The notes under the pieces were generated by a model. The model did not search any database and had not been told where the DNA came from. It saw only the letters and a list, made by a program, of their open reading frames with translations. From assembly GCF_947499295.1 (NCBI RefSeq), contig NZ_CANMNP010000018.1, positions 100,741 through 164,740 on the forward strand: a stretch of 64,000 nt of DNA, written 5' to 3'. A program made the translations under genes and the position numbers. This DNA is from an uncultured Roseibium sp. GTDB lineage: Bacteria > Pseudomonadota > Alphaproteobacteria > Rhizobiales > Stappiaceae. Below, piece by piece: positions 44,190 through 52,053 of the stretch; position 1 is the first letter of the stretch; the number at the start of each line of letters is the position of its first letter.

Positions 44190-44846
44190 TTACGCTTCCT
44201 CCGGGAGACCGGCGGCAAGTGCGTTCACCGCTGCAGCAGCCATCGCCGATCCGCCACGCCGACCGGCAACAGCAAGAAAGGGGATTTCAAAAGGATTGTT
44301 GACCAATGCGTCTTTGGATTCTGCCGCACCGACAAAACCAACCGGAAATCCCAAGATTGCAGCCGGGCGAGGCCCGCCATCAGCGATCAGTTCGAGCAGA
44401 TGGAAAAGCGCCGTCGGTGCATTGCCTATGGCCACGATCGCCCCGTCCAGTCGGTCACGCCACAATTCCACGGCAGCTGCCGATCTGGTTGTTCCGAGCT
44501 GTTTGGCAAGGTTTGGCACCTGTTGATCGTTCAGGGTGCAAATCACCTCTGACCGACCCTGAAGCCGGGACTTAATGACGCCGTGAGAGACCATTTCAAC
44601 ATCACAGAACACAGGTGCTTTGGCAGCAAAGGCAGCACGTGCAGCGTCAAGAATACCGCTCGACCAGCGCAGGTCCTTTGGCAGATCCGTCATGCCGCAG
44701 GCATGGATCAGGCGGATGGCCACCGGATGCAAGGGCTCCGGAAGGCCGGCGAAATCGGTCTCTGCACGCACTGTCGAAAAGGACTGGCGATAAATCGCCG
44801 CAGGATCCTTTTCATAGTCGTAGGACGGTTTCGTATCCTTGCTCAC
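44190..44846 (-). CDS. cobH: Precorrin-8X / cobalt-precorrin-8 methylmutase
   Basis: A 218-aa CobH/CbiC enzyme that moves the C11 methyl to C12 to give (hydrogeno)cobyrinic acid. Features are RLIHACGMTDLPKDLRW with the catalytic His, CDVEMVSHGVIKSRL, and LGFPVGFVGAAESKDAL. The GTG start at 44846 is 10 bp after the cbiX stop. It normally works right after cobK/cobL in the pathway. Confidence 0.94.
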   Translation of the reverse strand: MSKDTKPSYDYEKDPAAIYRQSFSTVRAETDFAGLPEPLHPVAIRLIHACGMTDLPKDLRWSSGILDAARAAFAAKAPVFCDVEMVSHGVIKSRLQGRSEVICTLNDQQVPNLAKQLGTTRSAAAVELWRDRLDGAIVAIGNAPTALFHLLELIADGGPRPAAILGFPVGFVGAAESKDALVNNPFEIPFLAVAGRRGGSAMAAAAVNALAAGLPEEA

Positions 44847-44856
44847 AGCCCTGCGC

Positions 44857-45936
44857 TTACCCTTCCCGGTTCAAAGACTTTGGCCCGTGCGGATGATCCG
44901 CGTGAGGATAGGGATGGTGATGATGATCGTGGTCATGGCTGTGATCATGCCCATGCCCATGCCCATGCCCATGATCATGGTGATGATGATGGCTTGCAGC
45001 ACGGACCTGCTTCTCGCAGGCACCGGTGCAGATTTCATCGCAAAGCTGACATTCTGCTTCCGCACCAAGGCCTTCCACGTGATGGTGATGGCTTTCTTGC
45101 GCCAGCCCGACCTCTGCTTCAAAGCCAAGTACCTGTTCGCGGTATTTGCACATTTGACAGTTCATCAGGTTGGCGCCTTGCAGAATTTCCTGCACACGGT
45201 CCGCCATTGTATCGATGACTTGCGGATGGTCGTTCAGATATCCGGCCTTGATGAATTCGATGTCCGGATGGTTGGCGGCAACCTCATCGGTGTTTGAATA
45301 GATCCTTTGAACAAGGACCCCGGTGAAAAGGAAATACGGGAAGACGATGATGCGCTTGTATCCAAGCTTGGCAGCGTGTTCGAGACCAGCGCCGACAAGA
45401 GGAAATGTCACACCGGAATAGCAGGTTTCCGCCCAGCCGAAACCGAACCCCTCCCAAAGGAGGCGTGTGATCTTGGTGACGTTCGAATTTGCGTCAGGAT
45501 CCGATGCCCCGCGGCCAACCACCATAAGCAGCGTTTCATGCAGCGGGACGTCGCCTTCCGCCGCATCGATGGCTTCTTGGATGCGCGCACCAGCAGCCTT
45601 GACCATACGCGTATCGACCGCAAGTTCCCGGCCATAGGAGATCTTCATTTCCGGGTGCATTGCCTGATAGGTGTTCAGCACCGAGGGAATGTCGTTTTTG
45701 GCGTGGCCTGCCGCAAAAAGCATTCCGGGAACGGCCAGAACGTGCGTGCACCCTTGTTCGCGCAGTTTGGTCAAACCGTCGTGGATGACTGGATTGGCAA
45801 ATTCCAGGTAGCCATATTCCACCGGCCAGTCTGGAAAGCGCGCCCTCAGCCCTTCAGCCAATTGGGCAAACTGTTTGACCGCGCCTTTGTTGCGGCTGCC
45901 ATGGCCGCAGATCATCAAACCGAGTTTTTCACTCAT
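44857..45936 (-). CDS. cbiX: Sirohydrochlorin cobaltochelatase CbiX with a His-rich tail
   Basis: A 359-aa long-form CbiX that inserts Co2+ into sirohydrochlorin at the start of the early-cobalt route. Two chelatase repeats are visible: ICGHGSRNKGA with the metal-site His and later VVGRGASDPDANS. A C-terminal CXXC pair (MNCQMCKYREQ) fits the Fe-S cluster seen in CbiX proteins, and more cysteines follow (CQLCDEICTGAC). The last 45 residues are dominated by His-Gly and His-Asp repeats, probably a cobalt or nickel reservoir. The ATG start overlaps the preceding small gene by 4 bp. Confidence 0.94.
   Translation of the reverse strand: MSEKLGLMICGHGSRNKGAVKQFAQLAEGLRARFPDWPVEYGYLEFANPVIHDGLTKLREQGCTHVLAVPGMLFAAGHAKNDIPSVLNTYQAMHPEMKISYGRELAVDTRMVKAAGARIQEAIDAAEGDVPLHETLLMVVGRGASDPDANSNVTKITRLLWEGFGFGWAETCYSGVTFPLVGAGLEHAAKLGYKRIIVFPYFLFTGVLVQRIYSNTDEVAANHPDIEFIKAGYLNDHPQVIDTMADRVQEILQGANLMNCQMCKYREQVLGFEAEVGLAQESHHHHVEGLGAEAECQLCDEICTGACEKQVRAASHHHHHDHGHGHGHGHDHSHDHDHHHHPYPHADHPHGPKSLNREG
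44936..44996 (-). repeat. Short repeats encoding the CbiX His-rich tail
   Basis: Read on the plus strand, the unit CATGCC is repeated in tandem (about 44947-44970), flanked by GATGAT and CATGAT variants. Translated on the minus strand they give alternating His-Gly and His-Asp. Such simple repeats can gain or lose units by slippage, changing tail length. Confidence 0.75.
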
Positions 45937-46175
45937 TGAGCAGCTTCCCCGGCATTTTCCGTGTCTTCAACGTCCGTATCAGCCGGATCTTCGGATGCCT
46001 TCTGTTTGCGGTCCTTCAATGCGACAAGACCGGCAACCAGAGCAGCGCCGGCAATTGCTGCGACCCCAATCCAGTGGGAATGTCCGGCGAGTTCGCCAAG
46101 GTGACCACCGTGCGCTAGCGCAGACGTCGGTAACATGGCTGCGGTAAGTCCGGTTAAAGCGGTCCGGTGAAACAT
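45933..46175 (-). CDS. Small His-rich single-pass membrane protein heading the cob operon
   Basis: An 80-aa protein with a signal peptide ending TSALA, then a His cluster (HGGHLGELAGHSHW), one transmembrane helix (about residues 36-55) and an acidic tail. It resembles small uncharacterised proteins (DUF6732-like, from memory) found near cobalamin or nickel/cobalt uptake genes. Periplasmic His residues suggest cobalt binding, perhaps as an accessory to a transporter. ATG 46175 follows GGGGGAGAG; longer in-frame starts lack this. It overlaps cbiX by 4 bp and is the first gene of the operon. Confidence 0.75.
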   Translation of the reverse strand: MFHRTALTGLTAAMLPTSALAHGGHLGELAGHSHWIGVAAIAGAALVAGLVALKDRKQKASEDPADTDVEDTENAGEAAQ

Positions 46176-46638
46176 CTCTCTCCCCCTCAAAAGGCAGGTT
46201 ATCGTCGACGATTGTGGTGGGGATGAAAGCAAACACACGCTGGGCTCCGGCGCATCACCGGATCATCGCTTGTGCCTTGGACAGCTCCGACATTGGTCCC
46301 CTGTTTGGGTCAACCGCATTCGGAATCGCTCTCAGTCCCCTTAAAAGGACGCCGTCAGGTCGCGGCACATTAGGGGAGGGGCACAGGAGGATCAAGCGCG
46401 AATGCGACATCTTGAGACGCATACGGACAACTTGTGAAAAATGGCCGGAAATAGCTTATGTGAATATCAGACGTTCCATCTGAGGGCGTGAGCCTGAAGG
46501 GACCAAAACGAACTTAGGAGAGTTGACGGCTCCATGCCGTGAGCGCCATATGACACTAGGGCACTCTGGCAGCATGTGTTCAGCTCGCCGGAGTTGTCAG
46601 GATGCCGGAATGCGGCTTTGAACTGGAGCACTTGGAAA
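46176..46638. other. Divergent intergenic region between the cob operon and the ACT-domain gene
   Basis: These 463 bp carry no convincing gene. On the minus strand, upstream of the cob operon, I looked for a cobalamin riboswitch (GCCACTG box, GGTG..AATCC, CCCCGC core) and did not find one. A small hairpin (TCCGG/CCGGA, about 46247-46263) and a near-palindrome CCTTAAAAGG (about 46338-46347) are present. No confident promoter was placed on either strand. Confidence 0.4.
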
Positions 46639-47157
46639 ATGCAGACCCATCTCGTTTTTACGGTGATTGCCAAAGATCGGCCAGGGCTCGTGGAACGCAT
46701 GGCTGAGGTTATTGCCGGACTGGGCGGCAATTGGATCGAAAGCTCCATGGCACGGCTTGGAGGTGAGTTTGCCGGTATTGTTCGTGTTTCCATCGCCGGC
46801 GACAGTGCAGGTGAACTGGTAAATCAGCTCAAAGCGCTTTCCGAAGATGGTATCGACATCACGCTGCGCTCTGATAAGGCCGGCGATGACGCGCCGGCGG
46901 GCACCTCTGCGCATCTTGATCTGGTGTCACAAGACCATCCCGGCATTTTGCGCGATATCAGCAGTGTCTTGAGCGACAAGGGCGTTAGCATCGAAAACCT
47001 GGAGACGGAAGTTGTCTCAGGTTCCATGCAGGGCGAAGCTTTGTTCAAGGCTTCCGCCGATCTTCGGTTGCCCGCGGGGCTCGATCCTTCCGACTTGAGC
47101 GATGCCTTGCAGGAAACGGCAGGCGATCTGATGGCCGATATCAACTTGGTGGACTGA
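46639..47157 (+). CDS. GcvR-like protein with two ACT domains
   Basis: A 172-aa cytosolic protein with tandem ACT folds. The first is residues about 1-80, opening THLVFTVIAKDRPGLVERMAEV. The second is about 90-170, with HLDLVSQDHPGILRDISSVL. The Arg/His-Pro-Gly motif after the first strand is typical of amino-acid-binding ACT modules. Relatives include GcvR, the negative regulator of glycine cleavage. No DNA-binding domain is present, so it would act through a partner. ATG 46639 follows TTGGAAA; longer frames upstream lack a binding site. Confidence 0.85.
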   Translation: MQTHLVFTVIAKDRPGLVERMAEVIAGLGGNWIESSMARLGGEFAGIVRVSIAGDSAGELVNQLKALSEDGIDITLRSDKAGDDAPAGTSAHLDLVSQDHPGILRDISSVLSDKGVSIENLETEVVSGSMQGEALFKASADLRLPAGLDPSDLSDALQETAGDLMADINLVD

Positions 47158-47227
47158 GCCTCCGGCAGCTTGAAACCACTCCCGGACTGCAAGTCAAAAC
47201 ACACCAGGAATTTTTTCGGAGCGTTTC

Positions 47228-47542
47228 ATGCTTGATCGCTTGTCCTTCTCTGCATGCCTTTGGGTCTATCCGGGCAAGGGTGGCTGGACGTTTGTAACAC
47301 TGCCAAATGACTGTGCCGACCAGATCCGTTTTGTGAACGGGCACGGCAAGGGCAAGGCCTTCGGCATGGTCAAGATCAAGGCACAACTGGGGTCAAGTGT
47401 CTGGAATACGACTATCTGGCCAGACAAAACCTCCGGGTCGTTTCTTCTGCCCGTCAAATCAGCCGTGCGTAAGAAAGAGAAGGTTGGTGCCGGCGATAAA
47501 GTGGAGATTGATCTGACGCTGCATTCACTGCCGGACCTTTGA
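47228..47542 (+). CDS. DUF1905-family protein
   Basis: A 104-aa small beta-rich protein. The stretch GGWTFVTLPNDCADQIRF followed by GFG-type KAFGMVKIKAQLGSSVWNTTIWPDKTSGSFLLPVKSAVR matches the layout of DUF1905 proteins: a W.fv.lp start, then a central G.v.v.a..g...w.ts..P and a VKk..R end. The molecular role is unknown. It stands alone, 70 bp after the ACT gene and convergent with the Hsp70 gene. Confidence 0.8.
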   Translation: MLDRLSFSACLWVYPGKGGWTFVTLPNDCADQIRFVNGHGKGKAFGMVKIKAQLGSSVWNTTIWPDKTSGSFLLPVKSAVRKKEKVGAGDKVEIDLTLHSLPDL

Positions 47543-47559
47543 AGGGGCGCCAGCCAGGA

Positions 47560-48852
47560 TCAGGCGGCGAGTGCCCAATCACTGGCATCTTCGCGCGCTC
47601 CGATAAGTGCAAGACCGTTTGCGACAGAGGTGAGTTCATTGCCGCCGGAGATCCTGTCAGGGCCAAAGCGCTCGCTGAACTGCTGTCGTACGGCCGGAAC
47701 AAAGGACGTTCCGCCGGTCATGAAAACCCGATCGATGTCACTATCCTGAAGTCCGGCTCTTTCAAGCGTTCGGTTCAGCACCAGATCCATTCTCTTCAGA
47801 TCCGGAGCAATCCAGCTTTCAAAATCCGAACGCGTTATCCGCGCTCTGAAATTGCTTCCAAGCGGGGTGAAGGACAGTTCGGCCTCGTCTTGTTCTGAAA
47901 GCTGCGCTTTGGTTTCTGAAACGGACTTGTAAAGCGGATAGCCCTGGTCCTCCTCAACGAGATCAATGAACAACTCGATCTTGTCTGATTCCAGGCACCA
48001 GCGGAGCAATTTCTTCATTTCCTTGAAATCGTCGGAAGTCTTGAAGATCGACAACATGTGCCAGCGTGCAAAATTTGAAAAGAGGTTGGGGGGGATCTCG
48101 AGGACCTTGCCCATGCTTTTATAGGCTGACCCCTTGCCGAGTTTTGGCAACACCACATTGTCGATTATGCGATAGTCGAAGGTATCGCCCGCAATGCCGA
48201 CACCGCCGCGCCCGAGTGGCGTCGCTTTCATCTGTCCTGACTGCATTTCGAACCGCATCAAAGAATAGTCCGTCGTGCCACCGCCGAGATCGGCCACGAG
48301 AATGGTCGTGTCCTCACGCAGCGATTGTGCATAGGCAAAAGCAGCACCGACCGGCTCCATCACGAAAAGAATGTCTTCAAATCCGAGCCGCTGAAATGCT
48401 CTCCGGTATCTGGCCATGGCGAGCTGATCATCAGGTTTATAGCCCGCAAACTCCACCGGACGCCCGACGACAAGCCGGGTCGAGGAAGGGTCAATGACAG
48501 TTCCTGTTCGCTCAAAAGCGCATTTCAGAAACGTTGCCATCAGCGCTTCGAAATCAAACGGTATCCCGTAAATCCCCGTCCCCTTGAACGCCGCGCTGGC
48601 CGCAAAGGTTTTGAGCGACTGGATAAACCGCACATCCCCAAAACTCTCCAGGAATTGCCTGATCGCCCAAGGCCCAACCTCCGGATGCGGCGCCTTCGCC
48701 GCCCCCTTGTCGAGAAAACTGAGAACTGTTGGCAGGGAGGTAAAGGTGTCGTTGCCATCCCGGAAATGGACGGGTGTTGAGGCAGATCGACCACTTGCGA
48801 GAACAGCAACGGTGTTGGATGTGCCGAAATCAAGGCCGATGGTTTGGGGCAT
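47560..48852 (-). CDS. YegD-like Hsp70-family ATPase
   Basis: A 430-aa actin-fold ATPase lacking the DnaK substrate-binding domain. Phosphate-1 motif IGLDFGTSNT opens the protein, phosphate-2 is VADLGGGTTDYS, and the adenosine motif is VFMTGGTSFVPAV. Length and composition match YegD-type Hsp70 relatives, whose function is poorly known. ATG 48852 is followed directly by the first motif. Monocistronic by position. Confidence 0.88.
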   Translation of the reverse strand: MPQTIGLDFGTSNTVAVLASGRSASTPVHFRDGNDTFTSLPTVLSFLDKGAAKAPHPEVGPWAIRQFLESFGDVRFIQSLKTFAASAAFKGTGIYGIPFDFEALMATFLKCAFERTGTVIDPSSTRLVVGRPVEFAGYKPDDQLAMARYRRAFQRLGFEDILFVMEPVGAAFAYAQSLREDTTILVADLGGGTTDYSLMRFEMQSGQMKATPLGRGGVGIAGDTFDYRIIDNVVLPKLGKGSAYKSMGKVLEIPPNLFSNFARWHMLSIFKTSDDFKEMKKLLRWCLESDKIELFIDLVEEDQGYPLYKSVSETKAQLSEQDEAELSFTPLGSNFRARITRSDFESWIAPDLKRMDLVLNRTLERAGLQDSDIDRVFMTGGTSFVPAVRQQFSERFGPDRISGGNELTSVANGLALIGAREDASDWALAA

Positions 48853-49181
48853 GTCGGAGGGTCCAGTCCAGGAATGGTGAAGATACTCGATGCCGGAGGT
48901 GGCGATGTTTTACAGATTAGTATTACATTGCAGGGTCAATCAAATCTGATGAATACTTTAATTGTAACAAATTTACAAAAACTTGCTTCGTATTTGGAAA
49001 GTAGATTTCAATTTTGGATGATGTTGCAATTGGAATTAATGTATGAGGCCGCAAACATTGTCACGAAACGGGCGGCTATGTTAACAGGTCAACCAGACTA
49101 ACAAACAGCGTGAAATCAGTAGTAATCTTTTTAAATGTGGGAGACTTACGTTTGATGTGATAGCACGTTAACAACCTATTT
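48853..49181. other. AT-rich intergenic region upstream of the capsule export genes
   Basis: A 329-bp stretch whose base composition changes sharply from that of the upstream hsp70 gene to AT-rich (about 48910-49180). A frame of 85 codons (48844-49101) overlaps the hsp70 start and shows no family features, so it is not called. It should hold the promoter of kpsM; no exact element is claimed. The composition break may mark the edge of the capsule island. Confidence 0.4.
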
Positions 49182-49988
49182 ATGATCTCGAGACAGATGT
49201 ATTCTGAAACATTCCAGAAGAGTTTGAAGCGGCAGTTTGCGATAGTTTTCGCGCTGATTGTGCGCGAAATGACTACGCGTTACGGAAACAAATTTGGCGG
49301 CTACATGTGGGCGGTGATGGACCCCGTTCTCACGATAGCAATTCTGACAACGGTCTTCTCGGCTATAGCGAGAACCCCTCCGCTCGGTCGCAGTTTCACT
49401 TTATTCTTTGCCACTGGGTACGCTGCATTCTACATGTATCGTTCAACTTCAGAACAAGTTGCATCAGCTGTTGAAGCCAACAGGGCTTTGTTGAACTATC
49501 CGGTTGTAGGTCCTTATGATGCCATTATTGGCCGTATAATTTTGCAGGTTGTGACTTTGTTCGTAGTCAACCTGATTCTCTTCGGCGGTTTATGGTTCGT
49601 CGTGCCATTCGAGAAGATTAACCTTGGCCCTATTATGTTAGCCTCGCTGATTGCGATCTTGCTTGGTGCCGGAGTTGGGGCAGCCAACATCGTCTGGTTT
49701 CATCTTAACAGCACCTATCAGCAAGTCTGGGGCATCATTAACCGTCCAGCTTTCATTGTATCGGGCGTTTTTTTCTTACCTGAAACGATACCACATCCCT
49801 TTCAGGAAATCTTGTTGTGGAACCCTCTGGTCCATATAGTTGGGTTGTTCCGGATGGGTTTTTATCCAACCTATCGGGCATCCTATGTGGATATGCCCTA
49901 TATTGTTGGTCTTGCTTCTTTTTCGATCGTTTTTGGCCTCTTCTTAGTTTGGCTATTCGATGCGAAGCTGCGGGAGCCAAAAAAATGA
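49182..49988 (+). CDS. kpsM: Capsule polysaccharide ABC transporter permease (KpsM-like)
   Basis: A 268-aa ABC-2-type permease with six predicted helices. It opens with a cytosolic amphipathic stretch and VREMTTRYGNKFGGYMWAVMDP, the typical KpsM/Wzm entry segment. It pairs with the KpsT ATPase to export capsule. Starts at 49182 or 49197 (MYSETF) are possible; neither has a strong binding site. The stop overlaps the kpsT start by 4 bp. Confidence 0.9.
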   Translation: MISRQMYSETFQKSLKRQFAIVFALIVREMTTRYGNKFGGYMWAVMDPVLTIAILTTVFSAIARTPPLGRSFTLFFATGYAAFYMYRSTSEQVASAVEANRALLNYPVVGPYDAIIGRIILQVVTLFVVNLILFGGLWFVVPFEKINLGPIMLASLIAILLGAGVGAANIVWFHLNSTYQQVWGIINRPAFIVSGVFFLPETIPHPFQEILLWNPLVHIVGLFRMGFYPTYRASYVDMPYIVGLASFSIVFGLFLVWLFDAKLREPKK

Positions 49989-50644
49989 TCCGGTTGGACA
50001 GGTTGACAAAGAGCTTTCGTCTCAAAGGTGAAACACGCTACATCGCGAAGGATGTTTCATTTACGGTGCCGCGCGGGGACAGTATCGGCTTGCTCGGTCG
50101 AAACGGTGCTGGCAAATCGACATTGTTGAAACTGATTGCGGGTACTATCAAGCCGACATCAGGCCGGGTCATAAGGTTGGCTAATGTGTCGTTCCCTTTG
50201 GGTTTTCAAGGCAGTTTCAACGGATCACTTACTGGCGAACAAAATGTGCGTTTCGTCGCGCGGATTTACGGTCACGATACTGAGGAGCTTGTTAAGTACG
50301 TTCAGGACTTTGCAGAGCTCGGAAACTCTTACTTCATGCCAGTCAACAGTTATTCTTCAGGTATGAAAGCTCGATTAGCTTTTGGTGTGAGCATGGGGAT
50401 TGATTTTGACTATTATTTGGTCGACGAGATTACGGCGGTCGGCGACTCTAACTTTAAGAAAAAGTGCAAGCGTGTTTTTGAAGATAAGCTTCAGAATTCA
50501 GATATCATTATGGTGTCGCACTCCGTCGCGGCATTGAAGGACTATTGCACTACGGGAATTGTGCTAGAAGATGGTTCGTTAACGTATTTCGCCAACATTG
50601 ATGATGCCATCAAACTGCACAATAAAAACATGGATCGCCGCTAG
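49985..50644 (+). CDS. kpsT: Capsule polysaccharide ABC transporter ATPase (KpsT-like)
   Basis: A 219-aa ATPase with Walker A GRNGAGKST, signature SYSSGMKARLAFG (the variant signature of the KpsT/Wzt group), Walker B YYLVDEITAVGD and switch His in MVSHS. The short length without a C-terminal carbohydrate-binding domain fits KpsT rather than Wzt. The ATG at 49985 overlaps kpsM. Functions with KpsE downstream in an envelope-spanning exporter. Confidence 0.92.
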   Translation: MIRLDRLTKSFRLKGETRYIAKDVSFTVPRGDSIGLLGRNGAGKSTLLKLIAGTIKPTSGRVIRLANVSFPLGFQGSFNGSLTGEQNVRFVARIYGHDTEELVKYVQDFAELGNSYFMPVNSYSSGMKARLAFGVSMGIDFDYYLVDEITAVGDSNFKKKCKRVFEDKLQNSDIIMVSHSVAALKDYCTTGIVLEDGSLTYFANIDDAIKLHNKNMDRR

Positions 50645-50676
50645 GCTGGGTCGCACCATTTCAAGGTTTGAACAAA

Positions 50677-52005
50677 ATGTCTTCTGCCAATAAGTTCCCT
50701 GAAACCGAGTCTAAGCCGACTCCTGAGGGAACCGTCTTCACTCTCCCGGCAAAGAAGGGTGGCCCGGTTGTCAAATCCGGAGAAAGAGACGGAAAACTTG
50801 TTACGCGGCTGCGCAAGTCTGGTCTCGACCCGCAGAAACTGCTTGATCTCGCGCTGCCCGGAACGGCAGCCAAGTCGGTCACCAAACTGCGGCATCGGTT
50901 TGTTCTCATTGGCTTCTTTTTGTTTGTTGCGCTGCCATCGGCGGCCTTTTCCGTTTACATGTTTTTTTGGGCGAGCGATCAGTACCATAGCACTACTGCC
51001 TTTGCTGTACGCAGTTCTAATCCTGTTGCGGCGACAGAAATCCTTGGAATGGTGATGGGCGGCAGCGGTGGGTCGGAATCGCCTACATCCAACAGCTATA
51101 TCGTAACTGACTACATACAGAGCCAGGCGATCTTGGAGGATTTGCCCGAGGACATCGGTCTTGAGGCAATATTCAATCGGGAAAGCTCCGACTTTCTGTT
51201 TTCTATGGGCGCCGACCTACCAATTGAGGATCGCTTAAGCTTCTGGAACAAAATGGTCGACGTCAGCTTCGATGCCACTTCAGGGGTCATATATGTCGAG
51301 GCTCGATCTTTTCAGCCTGAAGACTCAGTGACCATCGCCGAGGCGGTGCTAGAGCGAAGTGAGATTCTAGTCAACAAGTTGTCGGAAGCCAACCGCAGAC
51401 AGACTGTACGCTACGCAGAAGAAGCTGTTGCGCGCGCAGAGGCCAGGCTAAAAGCCATCCGCAAACAGATGCTTGCCTACCGCCAAGAAACCCAGGAAGT
51501 TGATCCGGAAGCGAACGCCGAACTTGCGGCGGAGATGATCGCCGGACTGGATCAAGAGCGTGCTAGCCGAGTGGCTGAAAAGGCCACGCTAATGAGCTAC
51601 TTGGATGAGGACTCGCCACGTATACGAATGCTTGATCAACAGATTGCTGCTTTGGAGGGTGAGATAGCTTCGGTACGTCAACGCCTTGGGACTGGCGGAA
51701 CTTCTACGGTAGAGCCCGGTGAGTATGGTAAGAACCTTTCTCTTCGACTTGCTGACTATCAAGAACTAGCGGTAGAGGAAGAGTTTGCGCAAAAGCTTTA
51801 CGTGACCTCTCTAGCGAGCCTTGAAACGGCCCGACAGGAAGCCGATAATAAGAGCTTGTATCTTGCGACATTCATTCACCCTACGTTGTCAGAGGAGGCT
51901 CAGTATCCCAGTAGATTTCTTTATAGTCTTGCGGCGTTTCTCATGCTTCTTGGGTTGTGGGCGGTAGTTGTGTTGCTTTACTATAACGTCCGAGACAGAA
52001 CCTAA
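50677..52005 (+). CDS. kpsE: Capsule export inner-membrane protein (KpsE-like, PCP-3 class)
   Basis: A 442-aa protein with a long cytosolic N-terminus (about 75 residues), a helix at about residues 73-95 (FVLIGFFLFVALPSAAFSVY), a periplasmic coiled-coil region (about 230-380) and a second helix near the C-terminus (FLYSLAAFLMLLGLWAVVVL). This is the KpsE/BexC/Wza-coupling layout that links the ABC exporter to an outer-membrane channel. No KpsD-type channel gene is in the window. ATG 50677 follows AAGG; TTG 50668 is possible. Confidence 0.88.
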   Translation: MSSANKFPETESKPTPEGTVFTLPAKKGGPVVKSGERDGKLVTRLRKSGLDPQKLLDLALPGTAAKSVTKLRHRFVLIGFFLFVALPSAAFSVYMFFWASDQYHSTTAFAVRSSNPVAATEILGMVMGGSGGSESPTSNSYIVTDYIQSQAILEDLPEDIGLEAIFNRESSDFLFSMGADLPIEDRLSFWNKMVDVSFDATSGVIYVEARSFQPEDSVTIAEAVLERSEILVNKLSEANRRQTVRYAEEAVARAEARLKAIRKQMLAYRQETQEVDPEANAELAAEMIAGLDQERASRVAEKATLMSYLDEDSPRIRMLDQQIAALEGEIASVRQRLGTGGTSTVEPGEYGKNLSLRLADYQELAVEEEFAQKLYVTSLASLETARQEADNKSLYLATFIHPTLSEEAQYPSRFLYSLAAFLMLLGLWAVVVLLYYNVRDRT

Positions 52006-52053
52006 TTAAACTTGTCTTTTGTCGTGTTGGTGCTGGGCTCAGGTTGAACGTGC

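Noticed and set aside
44936..44996. CATGCC tandem units as a CRISPR-like or regulatory repeat
   Set aside because: They are in frame in cbiX and encode its His-rich tail; no spacers or array structure.
46176..46480. Possible cobalamin riboswitch upstream of the cob operon
   Set aside because: Both strands were read for the GCCACTG-type box and the GGTG..AATCC/CCCCGC core; neither is present. A covariance-model search would settle it.
48844..49101. 85-codon frame between the Hsp70 gene and kpsM
   Set aside because: It overlaps the hsp70 start, has no binding site and its composition follows the AT-rich non-coding stretch. No family features.
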